Shown: in pieces, positions 8,868 to 18,451 of the stretch
Numbering within the stretch: the stretch's first letter is position 1
Layout: the number at the start of each line of letters is the position of its first letter
Source: Glomus cerebriforme
Lineage: Eukaryota > Glomeromycota > Glomeromycetes > Glomerales > Glomeraceae
Length of the DNA stretch: 22,359 nt
Reading direction: 5' to 3'
Assembly: GCA_003550305.1 (NCBI GenBank)
Contig: QKYT01000140.1
Coordinates: 1 to 22,359 of the forward strand
Notes under the pieces: model-generated
The model's input: only the letters and a program-made list of their open reading frames with translations
Told to the model about the DNA's origin: nothing
Database searches by the model: none
Made by a program: the position numbers and the translations under genes

Positions 8868-9454
8868 TCTAGCTAGTCTGGAGCAGTGATCACCAGCTCA
8901 GAAGAATTTGCTGGACCACTCCTGTGCGACAAAAATATGCGGATCACTAGACAGGTCTGTGCGACATAATAATTTTTGCATATATATTCGAAAGAAAATA
9001 TTAACTAACCAGTACCCTGTTTTTTTCCTATACAATCATGAGAAAAATGTGAAAGAAGGTCTACATGCAACACAGGATCAGCTCCAAAAGTAAATAGTTA
9101 CGGTAAAAGCATATATTATGAAAGGCTGAGGGACTCACAATTTTGAGATTGCCAGGCGTAAAACCAACTATAGTCTCTTCGGTAGATCTCTATGTGAAAA
9201 GGTAAGAAGATTCCGTTTGCATGTGCTTTTATGGAACTCTTGGCATCAGACGACAATACTAATTATGCCATATACCTCCTTATCTTTTTTCCAGCAAGAT
9301 ATAAAGCATGTAATAGTATATGAAAGTTCAGCCAACTTCCCGCAAAAATATTTCCAGAAAAAAATAACCCAAAATAAGGTATGTATATGCCAGTTGTATA
9401 TGTGGGAAAGTGAAAAATTCTCACAATGGGCTCTTGAATTTTAGAAAATGAAAT
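8868..9454. other. Non-coding spacer with a tgtgcgaca motif
   Basis: I see no convincing gene. The short frames at 8908-9093 and 9217-9444 have no recognisable features. Two tgtgcgaca words at 8923 and 8960 each sit beside an AT-rich gcata stretch, and a related tgtacgacataaaaa lies at 9889. This could be an old duplication or paired regulatory sites. Confidence 0.35.
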
Positions 9455-9766
9455 ATGGTCAATATTACTCTCAACTGCCTTATAATTCCCACCAGTGGCT
9501 TCACTGGAATTCCACTCAATAATGTTCAGCCAGTAATTACAATCTCCGTTGGAAATTCAGTCAGAAATCTTCACGTTCAGATTCAGCAACAGTTACCTCA
9601 TCAATTCAGAAATGTTCCATTTTTTCTTCATGCATACCACCCTGGACCTGTAAAATATGTTGCTATGCAAGAAGAGGGCTCAATTTCTGATTATTTTGAT
9701 GAGAATATCACCATAGACGTTCACCATGTTCTTGTAGAAGAGGATGTATATGGTTATTATAACTAG
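9455..9766 (+). CDS. Stand-alone ubiquitin-fold protein resembling a Crinkler N-terminus
   Basis: An intact 103-residue protein. It opens ITLNCLIIPTS and continues ITISVGNSVRNLHVQI, the strand-strand-helix order of the Crinkler (CRN) N-terminal ubiquitin-like domain. It ends ISDYFDENITIDVHHVLVEE, like the last part of that domain (ISDYF...HIHVIV). The true CRN gene 250 bp downstream opens with the matching ITLSCLVAGENP. No nuclease or kinase C-terminus follows, and there is no signal peptide. It may be a truncated CRN copy or an independent ubiquitin-like regulator. An aataaa at about 9824 could serve its 3' end. Homology to CRN-N is an inference from these two ends only. Confidence 0.55.
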   Translation: MVNITLNCLIIPTSGFTGIPLNNVQPVITISVGNSVRNLHVQIQQQLPHQFRNVPFFLHAYHPGPVKYVAMQEEGSISDYFDENITIDVHHVLVEEDVYGYYN

Positions 9767-9767
9767 T

Positions 9768-9784
9768 ATGCGAAATATTCGCAA
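9768..9784. repeat. Inverted repeat tgcgaa/ttcgca right after the stop codon
   Basis: The sequence tgcgaaatattcgca (9769-9783) has perfect 6-bp arms with a 3-base loop and starts two bases after the stop of the preceding gene. Its right arm contains the ttcgca core also seen upstream of several genes. Confidence 0.5.
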
Positions 9785-9970
9785 TTTTTATGTATTATAG
9801 TCCGGCAACATTTTTTATTTCATAAATAAAGTATTATTATTTTATCAAATGTATATAAGAAGCGGGTCATGTGTAATGATGCAATGACTGTACGACATAA
9901 AAACTTATATTAGCGCTTGTTTTTTCCCATCCCAGAAATAAATTTTTTATCTCACTCTGGAACGTAACAC

Positions 9971-10009
9971 TATTTTTTTATCTGACCCAAATATTCCTAT
10001 AAAAGCGCT
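9971..10009 (+). promoter_or_regulatory. TATA-like promoter block of the Crinkler gene
   Basis: The tatttttttatctgaccc tract is followed by attcctataaaagc. The TATA-like core is at 9998-10004, only a few bases before the ATG at 10010. Confidence 0.4.
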
Positions 10010-11544
10010 ATGTCAACTATCACTCTCAGTTGTTTGGTTGCAGGAGAAAACCCTTATGAAAATGCTTTCAACGTAAAAGTTAATAAGATTGAGGTGGTCA
10101 GTGAACTCAGGAAAGCTATCAAGAAGGAGAATACATAAGCTTTCGCTAATGTTGATGCCAAAGACATCAAACTATAGAAGGTTGACATTTTTCTCGAAAA
10201 AGAAAACAAGAAACTTGAGCTCGTCAACACAAAAATAAACGTTAATATCAAGGAAGAGCTTGGTGGTGAGGAACTTCTACCTCTTTCGAAGATTAGCAAA
10301 CATTTTACCTCTCAGCCAGCCGATGAGCACATACATATAATCGTACAGCATCCTGTCGAGACGAAAGAAGTTCACTGCACCGCAACGTATGGGCGTAAGA
10401 GTGCAAATTTTCAATGGACAGTGACCCGAGAAACGGTGACGCTGGAAGGTTTTAAGAAGAAGCTTTGTGAATATTTAACCTTTCTGGATGGGACAGAGAA
10501 CAAGCACATCATAATAAGTCGTGTAATAGGTGGCGCTGGTTTGAAAAGAAAAATTTTGACAGGTAAAATGTGTAAAAAATCAGATTCAAGTTCCCAGAGT
10601 GCAACGGTAGAAAGTGATACGGTTGAGATCGTGACAGAGTGTAAAGTTATTCAGTTTTCTACCGATGAGAATTTAATGAGTATTATCTGGACTACTAACC
10701 CCAAGGTGGATCTGAAAATTGTTGTGGATACATGTAAGTACTATCTAGATACTTAAGATATTTACGTACCGATTCTACCAAATGTCTGATCAGTTAATTT
10801 ATGCATGACTGTTTTTGTAGCGTAACAACCTTTTTCTTCGTATACTTTCCCAAAGATGAAGGTAGTCTTTGCTTGAAGACAGATGATTATAACAGATTAT
10901 CACTTTTTGATGGAGGTGTCAAGGATACTCCGAAAGAGATTTGAAGTTTGGTTATAGATGAATTATTGAGATTACACAAAACATCCCAACACATCATTAG
11001 CGCCAATGAAGCCACTCGTTGTGAGTTTATTTCTCGTATTATTTACGGTGTTGCATCAATCTTTGATGGTGAGGTAAAAGTCTATCCCCAATACAAAATT
11101 TCTGGAGGCCATGGCAAAGAACCAGTTGATTGAGTCATAAAAGTGGAAAATACAATCATCACAGTTACCGAGATGAAAAAAGAGGACATCAATCAAGGTA
11201 TTGCACAGAATGCAGTCCAACTGCAGACATCCATCCAGCACAATCCTAAAAAACATAGTTACGATACGGCAGGTTTACATGAGGATATAATGTATGGGAT
11301 TGTATCAACTGCTGTAGATTGGGTCATAATCAAACTAGTTTTGTCTAGCTCTGAGAATAATAGTGAAGGGAAGGTAGAAGTGTTGTTGAGTTCTTTGTCG
11401 CCCTCACCACTAACAATTAATAACTCTGTTTTAACCTGTGAGGACTTGGCAAAGCCTGTCAAAAACTTGTTTGGGCAAATCAAGTGGGTATTTGATAGTC
11501 AGATTGAATCACAGGGATTATTGAAGCGGGTAAAAACAGAATAA
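10010..11544 (+). pseudogene. Crinkler (CRN) effector-like gene with PD-(D/E)XK nuclease C-terminus, disrupted
   Basis: The N-terminus (ITLSCLVAGENPYENAF, then a KVDI block and an HIHIIV end) is the CRN ubiquitin-like header. The conserved LWKVDI motif reads L-stop-KVDI at 10175. An intron is likely about 10734-10820 (gtaagt...tttttgtag). The exact donor is uncertain because this one leaves the frames out of register. The 3' part carries GGHGKEPVD and, about 15 residues on, ITVTEMKKED, a D...ExK pattern of restriction-endonuclease-like folds described for CRN C-termini. CRN proteins act in nuclei of host or competing cells in oomycetes and fungi. Stops at 10136, 10175, 10942 and 11131 break this copy. 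No signal peptide is seen. Confidence 0.72.
10734..10820 (+). other. Probable spliceosomal intron in the Crinkler pseudogene
   Basis: It starts gtaagt and ends gtttttgtag, 87 bases. Coding similarity to CRN ends before it and resumes after it. Splicing at these sites leaves a one-base mismatch of frame, so either the donor is the gtacta four bases further or an indel has occurred. Confidence 0.5.
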
Positions 11545-11606
11545 TAGGATAGAGTATTAACATAGACGTCATGTATCACAAGTAATGTCCCGAACATTTG
11601 TATTTA

Positions 11607-11727
11607 TTTTTCGCATGTATTAATAAAAAATTTTTCTTGGCAAAAAACCGTTAACTAGTTTACGGTTGACCAAATAATCTACGTATTTTTACCGATTTTG
11701 AATACTAACATTTGATATTACACAGAC
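11607..11727 (+). promoter_or_regulatory. Upstream region of the endonuclease-like gene
   Basis: It contains tttttcgcat (11607-11616), a tttttcttggcaaaa word (11632-11646) and ttttgaatactaacattt close to the ATG. A similar series of words recurs at 20456-20575 ahead of a relic start codon, which supports a conserved promoter/leader. Confidence 0.4.
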
Positions 11728-12246
11728 ATGCAAACTGAAATAGATTCATTGAGGCAACATTTTACCGAGCTTGAAGCCAGAAATGCAGAGCTTATAAAGC
11801 AGATGATGGAAGAGAATAACAGACATGACGCTAGAATTTTAAAACTAGAGCAGGATCAGGCAGAAAGAGAATCCAAGAAAAATCGCAAATTTCAGACCAG
11901 GTGCATCCAGATAACTAAGGAAATTCTTAATGAGAAACCTATAATCAAATATCGCCCTCCTTTCCTGAACGGACTAGAACTTGATGTCTTCTTCCAAAAT
12001 TATCGAATCGCGCTGGAGGTGCAAGGAGCTCAGCATCGGTTTTATAGCACCAGTTGGTATAAAGATGTCAAAAAACTCAAGGACATCGTTAATTGTGATA
12101 GGCAAAAAAGATGCATATGTCAGGATAATGGAATTTTCCTTATTGAGGTATGGTATGACCAAAAGCCTGATGTTGTTATTCCTGAAAGAATACAAAAGAT
12201 TAAGGAGTTTGTTGATCAAGCATCCAAAAGTTTCGATCTCTTGTGA
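11728..12246 (+). CDS. Coiled coil plus PD-(D/E)XK endonuclease-like protein
   Basis: An intact 172-residue protein. Residues 1-50 form a charged coiled coil. Residues 78-155 have the strand order of very-short-patch-repair/homing-type nucleases: LNGLELDVFF (Asp86), then IALEVQGAQH (Glu97, Gln99, His103), and a late IFLIEVWYD strand. The D...ExQ arrangement is an accepted variant of the PD-(D/E)XK site. Related proteins are numerous in Rhizophagus-type genomes, and their target is not known. It follows the Crinkler pseudogene by about 180 bp on the same strand with its own promoter. It is one of few undamaged genes here, which suggests recent arrival or selection. Biochemical activity is inferred from motifs only. 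Confidence 0.65.
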   Translation: MQTEIDSLRQHFTELEARNAELIKQMMEENNRHDARILKLEQDQAERESKKNRKFQTRCIQITKEILNEKPIIKYRPPFLNGLELDVFFQNYRIALEVQGAQHRFYSTSWYKDVKKLKDIVNCDRQKRCICQDNGIFLIEVWYDQKPDVVIPERIQKIKEFVDQASKSFDLL

Positions 12247-12815
12247 TCAATAACCCTATAATACAAGTATTCATTGCTCTCAGAGAAACATTTAGTCTTT
12301 TCATGTAAATTTCAAATTTAACGGCATCCGATCATTGAAATCATCATGTGATCGATCACCTGAAATACGCAAAAAGATATTTGGTAAATAGTGATTATGT
12401 AAGATTACTCCCACTATCATATAATGTTAATCGTAAGAAATAAATAAGCTTCAGTTCAGACTCAACTTTTCACTCTGATCTATTTGCATAATGATATAAA
12501 TAAATTATGTCAATAACTCATAAGACTCTCAGTATAAGAGGCCAAGCGCCTGATAAACTATTTTTCGCATTTCCACGTTTGTATTTTTTTTTCGGCAATG
12601 AGAATTAAAAAGAATTGGAAAGACCTATTAACAAACCAAAACCAATTACCAAATCTTGAGTATTGCTTGGCTGGAGGTCGCTAAACTGACTTACCTTACT
12701 TACTTATATTTTCGTAGCAATATAGTATAGGTATGGAATCGACTTTTGTTGTTAATATTCTCAGATCACAATTAAAGTTGTCTGACATTCTATATATTTT
12801 TCTGGCGGAATGTAG
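12247..12815. other. Non-coding or upstream part of the next gene
   Basis: No clear gene. A palindrome tgatcgatca lies at 12349-12358 and tttttcgcat at 12561-12570. An ATG at 12733 opens a short frame (MESTFVVNILRSQLKLSD) that could be a first exon of the following multi-exon gene, because an acceptor-like gaatgtag precedes 12816. A gaggtcgct word at 12676 recurs at 20486. Confidence 0.35.
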
Positions 12816-14802
12816 GTGTTCAATAGAACACAAGAGTATTCTCAATACACAAAAGGCCTAGAAGTAATTGGAGCACATTATACCAAAGGATTTAATTCAA
12901 CCATTATAAAAAAAGCCATAAATGATGCAAAGGTACGTGTTGAAAAGTTGTAAATAGCATATCATTGACATGTGCAGTGCAGGAGGAAGTTTTTTGAATT
13001 ATTCTCTATTTGAGGTCTGCTGATTCTGGAAAAGGAATTGGCTACGTATCTTCCTTAAAAGATCAAAAAACCCAATCTAATATCTGTATATGCAATCATT
13101 TGTATTCCTCTCATTTCTGACTTCAAAGGCCTAACAGCAAGTATACACTGTGTTCCCCTCTGAGGCTTTGGAAGCCTAATAGCAAGTGTACATTGTGTTC
13201 GCCTTTGAGGTTTTGACTCGAGGCCTAATAGCAAGTGTTGTGCTCTTGTTTACAAGTTTTCTAAGCCGTACTTTAATTTACTATTTTTTTAGGATGAAGA
13301 ACAATCCCCTCAGGTTGAAGATTTTTTTAAATCAAAAGAAATTATTGATGACGAACAAAGTGCCAATGAGAAGTTTTTGGTAATTAACTGTATTTATTGG
13401 TACATTTCATATGATATTTATTATCTATAAACCTGATTGTTAACATGTTTACAGAAACTACTTAATTTAGAAACAGAAATTCTGGGTGAAACTTCCAAAT
13501 GGAAACATGAAATAAATGATCAAATAATAGTATTAGCAGTATGTGTATTCTTCTTGTAAATGTACAGTTTAGAGAATATCTTTATAGTATTTATTTTTAT
13601 AGGACCCAAATGAAAAATCACTACAAGATTTGCTTGGTGCCGAACTTCAATGTTCTGAAAGTATGATATTGATCTGTCAATACTATAATGAGTTTTGCTC
13701 AAGTGATTCTCTGATTGATTTGAGGCCCAATTTGAATTTTATAAAACAACTGCCTTCAAAAGTCCTGAAATCATATCTTAAAGAGCTCGATAACAAGATC
13801 GAAAATTTGATTCCATCGAACATTCACAACTTTTTAATGAATTTCTTCAATCAGGATTTAACGTACAGTGGTTAGAATGATAGGATTGATGATTTACAAT
13901 GTTTAGATAAAAATGATCAGTTAATGGTTTCGACAATGTGAATCTTGCACAGGACTTTACCAAGTTTGTAAGTACAACTGTTTTTTGCCCTACAAATGAA
14001 TGTTTTAGTTACAGCATCTACTTTTCTGTAGTATTATGGCATTTTCGCTAGGACCAAGAAATCTTCTTTTGAATTTAGCTACGTTAGAAAGACCACATCT
14101 AAATTCATTTGTACATCCATGTCTGCAAGCCGGCCTATGGTACATCTCATCTATAAATTACGAATTCAGAGAGATAAGCACAAAAAACTATAAACGAGAA
14201 TTCGCGGACAATATAGGATATTTAAACACTGCTGACAAGTTTCAATTAGTTTACATGGAAGGTTCGAGGCCAAACGTCAAGGATGAGAAAGAGATGGCAG
14301 ATGCCTCGAAAATCTCAAACAACCTTCAAAAAATATTCTTAAACGTAGTCAAGGATAACGTAAAGTGCAGAAGGCGACTACACGAATCTCTTTCCATCTT
14401 TGGTGGTCAAAGTTTTTGACTCCGAATACATTTACAATACATGGATTATTGTGGTATGTCATTTATAATTATTTTTTACAATTTTTTATTACTTATTATG
14501 TTGGCTAATAATTTTTTTAATTTTAGGAGGAAAGTTCTGCCTTAATGAAGTGGACAACGCCAACATTTCACGTGACTTTACAGAGATGGGGGATTTTGTA
14601 TTTTTTTACGAATGTATTATAAAGTGGGCCGTAAGTATTTGCATTGTTACAACAATGATTTACATTAACAGATTACTCATAGTAAATATGAATTTAGTTG
14701 CTGGCACGGGAAGTTAAGGAATCATTCGAAATATCAAGAGCACAGAAGAGGCCATCAAGAGTTTCTTATATTAATAGTCTGAATGTAGTGGATACTCTAT
14801 AG
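12816..14802 (+). pseudogene. Multi-exon gene of an unnamed Glomeromycotina-type family, disrupted
   Basis: Splice signals and phases support exons 12816-12932, 13293-13379, 13455-13538, 13603-13967, 14032-14453, 14527-14630 and 14698-14802. All junctions stay in phase. Premature stops are at 13873 (TAG), 13939 (TGA) and 14417 (TGA). The last falls between GGQSF and LRIHL, where an Arg codon CGA is the likely ancestor. The C-terminal half contains FQLVYMEGSRP, a DEKE...D..K helix, FGGQSF, NEVDNANI and FVFFYECIIKWA. This order parallels the gene at 18452-20249 (ELLFTECS, KERDD, GIIGIQ, a final FVESLL helix). I suspect a degenerate nuclease-like fold but cannot prove it. The first exon is not identified. 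Confidence 0.6.
13127..13245. repeat. Tandem repeat of about 45 bp, two and a half copies, inside an intron
   Basis: Copies start at about 13127, 13171 and 13221 with aggcctaa(c/t)agcaagtgta. The first two end gaggctttg or gaggttttg. They lie in the longest intron (12933-13292) of the surrounding pseudogene and would explain its unusual size compared with the 60-75 base introns nearby. Confidence 0.75.
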
Positions 14803-15521
14803 CTGAAATATTTTATGGATAATATTTTATGAAAAAATAATAAAGGATCTTTGAATTTCTTAACGTATGCGCGCGTTTTATGTGTATATGTTCATAAATA
14901 TAAATTATACCGTGACTGAATAAAATGTCCTTATTTAGATAGTGACTAATCAGCATGGCAGAACATGTACTGTATATGCGAACTACGAAGCATCAAACAT
15001 ACGACTGATCTTTTTTTCTTTATAAGTAATTGATTGGCATAAATTATTTGAAACTATATATTTTGGAATCGTAATAATGTAACTTCCTCAAGTAATAAAT
15101 AGATTTATAATGATCCGTCCCAGAAAACTAGGACGCTAGAATGTAAATTAGGACGGGATCTGATGCAGGAGAAAAGCTTTCCTATCCGATTAAATTTATT
15201 CTTCTATATCACGCCCTAGTAAAAATAAAAATTCGGAAAAACAATACGAGCAAAACTACTACCAATCAGGCAACAAGTTCTATTGAGATCATTACTGAAC
15301 TAACATAAATTCTTCGGTGGCTGAGGCTACGTTGCTTGACGATGTATTGCCATTCTTATATAGGTATTTTTGACAATCCTTATTTCGCATATGAGATTTG
15401 GGGATATGTATGCTAATCCTCCGTCATTTTTATTGATTTGAAGGGGATAAGGAGGATTAATGAAGTGACGTAATTGCTAATGAAGATCTGGTAATATCTT
15501 TCACCTGCAGAATTCAAGCAC
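14803..15521. other. Non-coding spacer
   Basis: I find no gene. An inverted repeat gatccgtcc (15112-15120) / ggacgggatc (15151-15160) could form a short hairpin. An atttcgcat word lies at 15382-15390, about 170 bases before the next gene. Confidence 0.4.
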
Positions 15522-15529
15522 TATAAAAG
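15522..15529 (+). promoter_or_regulatory. TATA box of the RING-finger gene
   Basis: The sequence ctataaaaggga lies 30 bases before the ATG at 15559. Spacing leaves at most a very short leader. Confidence 0.55.
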
Positions 15530-15558
15530 GGAGAGACCAGCGGATTAGATCATTCGTT

Positions 15559-16585
15559 ATGGCGCTTAACAACCTCAAGACACTTGCTTATAATATCTCG
15601 AAGATAACGCTGTTAGAGATATCGAATTTTCAGAACTAGGGCCATGCACTGAATGTGATAATGAGATTCTTTCGTTGCCTCTTAAGGCATTAACTCTGCT
15701 CAGTTGTGGACATATATTTCACAGGCTTTGTATTGAGAAAAAATTTCTTCTCACCGAAACGGGTGTATGCCCATTCCCTAGTTGTAAAAGGAGTGTAGAT
15801 ATTATTGGAGATGCAAACACTAGGCGAGAAACAAATCGTGAAGAAAAATCTTCAGAAACTTCGCGGGAAGAAGATGATCAAGAAATGGATGTAAAAGAGG
15901 ATGGTGGAGACGATGACGGGGGTACCAACGCTGATGAAGATGAGGAAGTAGAAACTCAACCCGAAGAATCAATGGGATCTGCTCCCTCTAGCAGTAAGGG
16001 TAAAAAATGGGCTAATGAAGCTACGGACTCTACCTCCAGCAAAAAAACAAAGAAACATACTCTAGATGAGGACTCCAACATTTTAAAAAGGCTCATCNGG
16101 GAGTTGTCTTCCGATACTACTCNNATTTCAGAAATTAAGGAAAAGAAAGGTCTCCAAAGAGAATCTGTACGAGAAGTTGAGGGTGCACAAATTTTTTTTA
16201 ATCTCTATTTAAAGATCACTAATGCTGAAGAACGAAACGAGAAGGCATGCCATGAACTCATTGTGGCTTATTACTACTATGGAGAGGAACTAGAGAAACG
16301 CCTTGTCTATTATAGAGAAGATTACGAGGAACATGAAGCCCTAAAGAAGCTTTACTATGAAGTTAAAGATCAGCTTCCCAAAGAGGTTACCAAAAACACT
16401 ATCTGGAAGAAATCAAACAGGGCAAGAAGGTTTATGATCTTTTTTTCTGTATTACCGATGATAAAACTCAACGGATGGTATTCATCCAACGAATAAAATC
16501 GTTTTCAGCAACATCTATTTCAAATCTAAGTGATGATAATATCAGATATGTAGCGTCTCAGGTTAGGAAGAACACACGAACCTAA
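15559..16585 (+). pseudogene. RING-type zinc-finger protein, frameshifted
   Basis: The ATG at 15559 opens MALNNLKTLAYNIS, and about 15600 a one-base shift moves coding into the frame that runs to 16496. The RING-like cluster is PCTECD (Cys codons 15645, 15654), then LLSCGHIFHRLC and CPFPSC: Cys2-Cys-His-His-Cys-Cys2 spacing typical of E3 ubiquitin ligases. An acidic low-complexity linker (about 15830-15970) and a helical C-terminal domain follow. Near 16430 a second shift leads into a frame reading VYDLFFCITDDKTQ that ends at 16585 and looks like the original tail. A TATA box is in place. N bases at 16098 and 16123-16124 warn that the shifts may be sequence errors, in which case the gene could be intact. 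Confidence 0.62.
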
Positions 16586-17320
16586 GGCCAAATGATGGTG
16601 AGATTCTGAGATCGAGCCACATGGCGCATTCTCAAAGTTTAGCACTTTTTTTATATGTAGTATTGTAAAGCATGATTCGCTTTTGTCAGTAATTAATAAA
16701 GTTTCACCCAATAGGGCTTGCATTTTTTAACTCATGCATATGATGTGTGATCTGCTCATCGAATAAAATAAAATCGTATTGTAACACAATCTCTGAGACT
16801 ATCCCTGGCATTATCCCCAGTACCATTCCCGGCTTTGATTGATCAAGTGACCATAGAAAAAATATAAGTTTCGGGAGACAAATTTAACCGGATGTTGATC
16901 TCACTTCTGCGTAATTAAGTCAAGCCAGGACACGGTGTTCAGAATTCTACCATCAGAAAAAATCCAAAATCTGATTGGCCGATCATCTCGTGATTTATAG
17001 AAACTCGCCAGCTCTTGGAACTCTCCTAGAGGAACTGGGCCGTAGGCGCTTCATACAGGGATCTAGGGTGATACATGTGATATACGTTATGCCACAAGCT
17101 GATTCGAATAAAAATGAATCTGATATTTATTATAATATACTTGCTATAAATTGCTATATGTCTTTAAAATCGCTAAAAATGCTATAAATCGCTAAAACAG
17201 CTATAAAGTCCCTTACAGTCGTAAAATGGTTAAAACTAACTATTCCAGTTTAAATCCTGTAGTAGTGCAGGTGTTGAACAATCTGCAATATAGTATAGTG
17301 GTGAAATACCAGAAATATGA
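16586..17320. other. Spacer with gctataaat/cgctaaaa repeats
   Basis: No supported gene. Between 17145 and 17210 the words gctataaat and cgctaaaa alternate several times. The 70-codon frame at 16975-17187 runs into this repeat and shows no domain, so I do not call it. Confidence 0.4.
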
Positions 17321-17951
17321 TGTTCTCGTGTTCGTTATTCATTTAAGAAACTTCTTGAATATAACCCAAAATACTTCTCCAAGAATGGATTTATTCAAAT
17401 GATTGAAAGAGAATATATANATNGNGAATTTAAAGNTGGGAGACGCTCATTTAATATTTATTGCACTGTATGTGACTCCTTGGTGTTTATCCGTAAAAAT
17501 ACCATTGAATGTGCAAATATTCACCTAAATAAATGTATTGCTGAAAGGCGCAGTAAATCTATACAAAAGAATACGAAAAAAGGAGGAGCACTAGTCCGAA
17601 AGAGTGTATCATTCTGTTAAAGTTGATGAGATTTATCTAGCATATTATTTTATATTCAAAAAAGGCTTGAATAATTATACTTATGAACATTCAAATGAAA
17701 TTAAGAAAAGGATTGTGAGAAATGATAGTACTACTGATGAGGAGAAGTTTTTAGGTAGTGATTGGGTACAAGATAAGAAAATTCAATTATTTATAAGATT
17801 TCACAAAGTATCAGTAAAAATGATTGAAAATTCTGAATATTATCATAGACAGATAACTGCTTATCTGAATAAATCACGTAGTGAAATTATCCGGTTAGTA
17901 TATTCGCATTTTGGAATGGATAATTATATTGGAATGAATATATGCGTATAA
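17321..17951 (+). pseudogene. C2HC (BED-like) zinc-finger protein remnant
   Basis: The frame open from 17321 reads SFKKLLEYNPKYF and then YCTVCDS...HLNKC, a Cys-x2-Cys...His-x4-Cys cluster like BED-type fingers of transposases and domesticated derivatives. It contains several N bases and stops at 17620. A second frame, overlapping by 17 bases (17604-17951), reads VDEIYLAYYFIFKKGLNNY and further helical sequence, so a frameshift near 17600 probably split one protein. No transposase catalytic domain or terminal repeats are seen. It may be a fragment of a hAT-like transposase or an unrelated DNA-binding protein. Confidence 0.45.
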
Positions 17952-18451
17952 CAGTATAAGGGAATACATCTCATNTGNCTCTCNNANAAAATTCNCAGCT
18001 CTGATCAAGATTCCGAATATTATCAATAAATTAGCACGTTTTCAGATTACACATAAGAAATCAATTCCCAAAATATTTCGAATTTTTTCCCTATTCATCT
18101 GAATAGGCATTTATTTATGAGTTTATTTCCTTCTGGACTACAGACTATTCCTACTAGATTTCGACCAGAGTATATTTATATAACATTGCCGAGTCTTAAT
18201 ATTAAGCGGTCGGGCAAAAAAAAGTTCGTATATGCATTGACCCCAACACCATTCTAAATGTCGAGATCTTCAATGCACATTCCACATGCCCTTATCTTCA
18301 AACACAAACTTTTGGTGTAAAGTGTAGCACATGTTTCTCCTATCCCTCCTCCCAACATGAATGCGAGTTAAAGAAATGTTAAATGAAATCATTTAAAAGG
18401 TACCTATGGCATTTGTTTCTTTATTCTCTATTAACATTAACTACGTTAACT
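17952..18451. other. Non-coding spacer
   Basis: AT-rich sequence with N bases at 17974-17994. I see no gene, RNA or repeat that I can support. Confidence 0.4.

Noticed and set aside
9217..9444. 75-residue plus-strand frame before the CRN-N-like gene
   Set aside because: No motif, odd composition, and nothing separates it from chance open frames of this size.
15112..15160. Inverted repeat gatccgtcc / ggacgggatc as MITE ends
   Set aside because: The arms are short and offset by one base, and no flanking duplication is seen. Kept only as a hairpin note.
16975..17187. 70-residue frame as a gene
   Set aside because: Its end lies in the gctataaat repeat, and no domain or promoter supports it.
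6072..17994. N positions as biologically meaningful polymorphic sites between nuclei
   Set aside because: N clusters fall in repeated gene families where consensus calling is poor. Without reads nothing more can be said.
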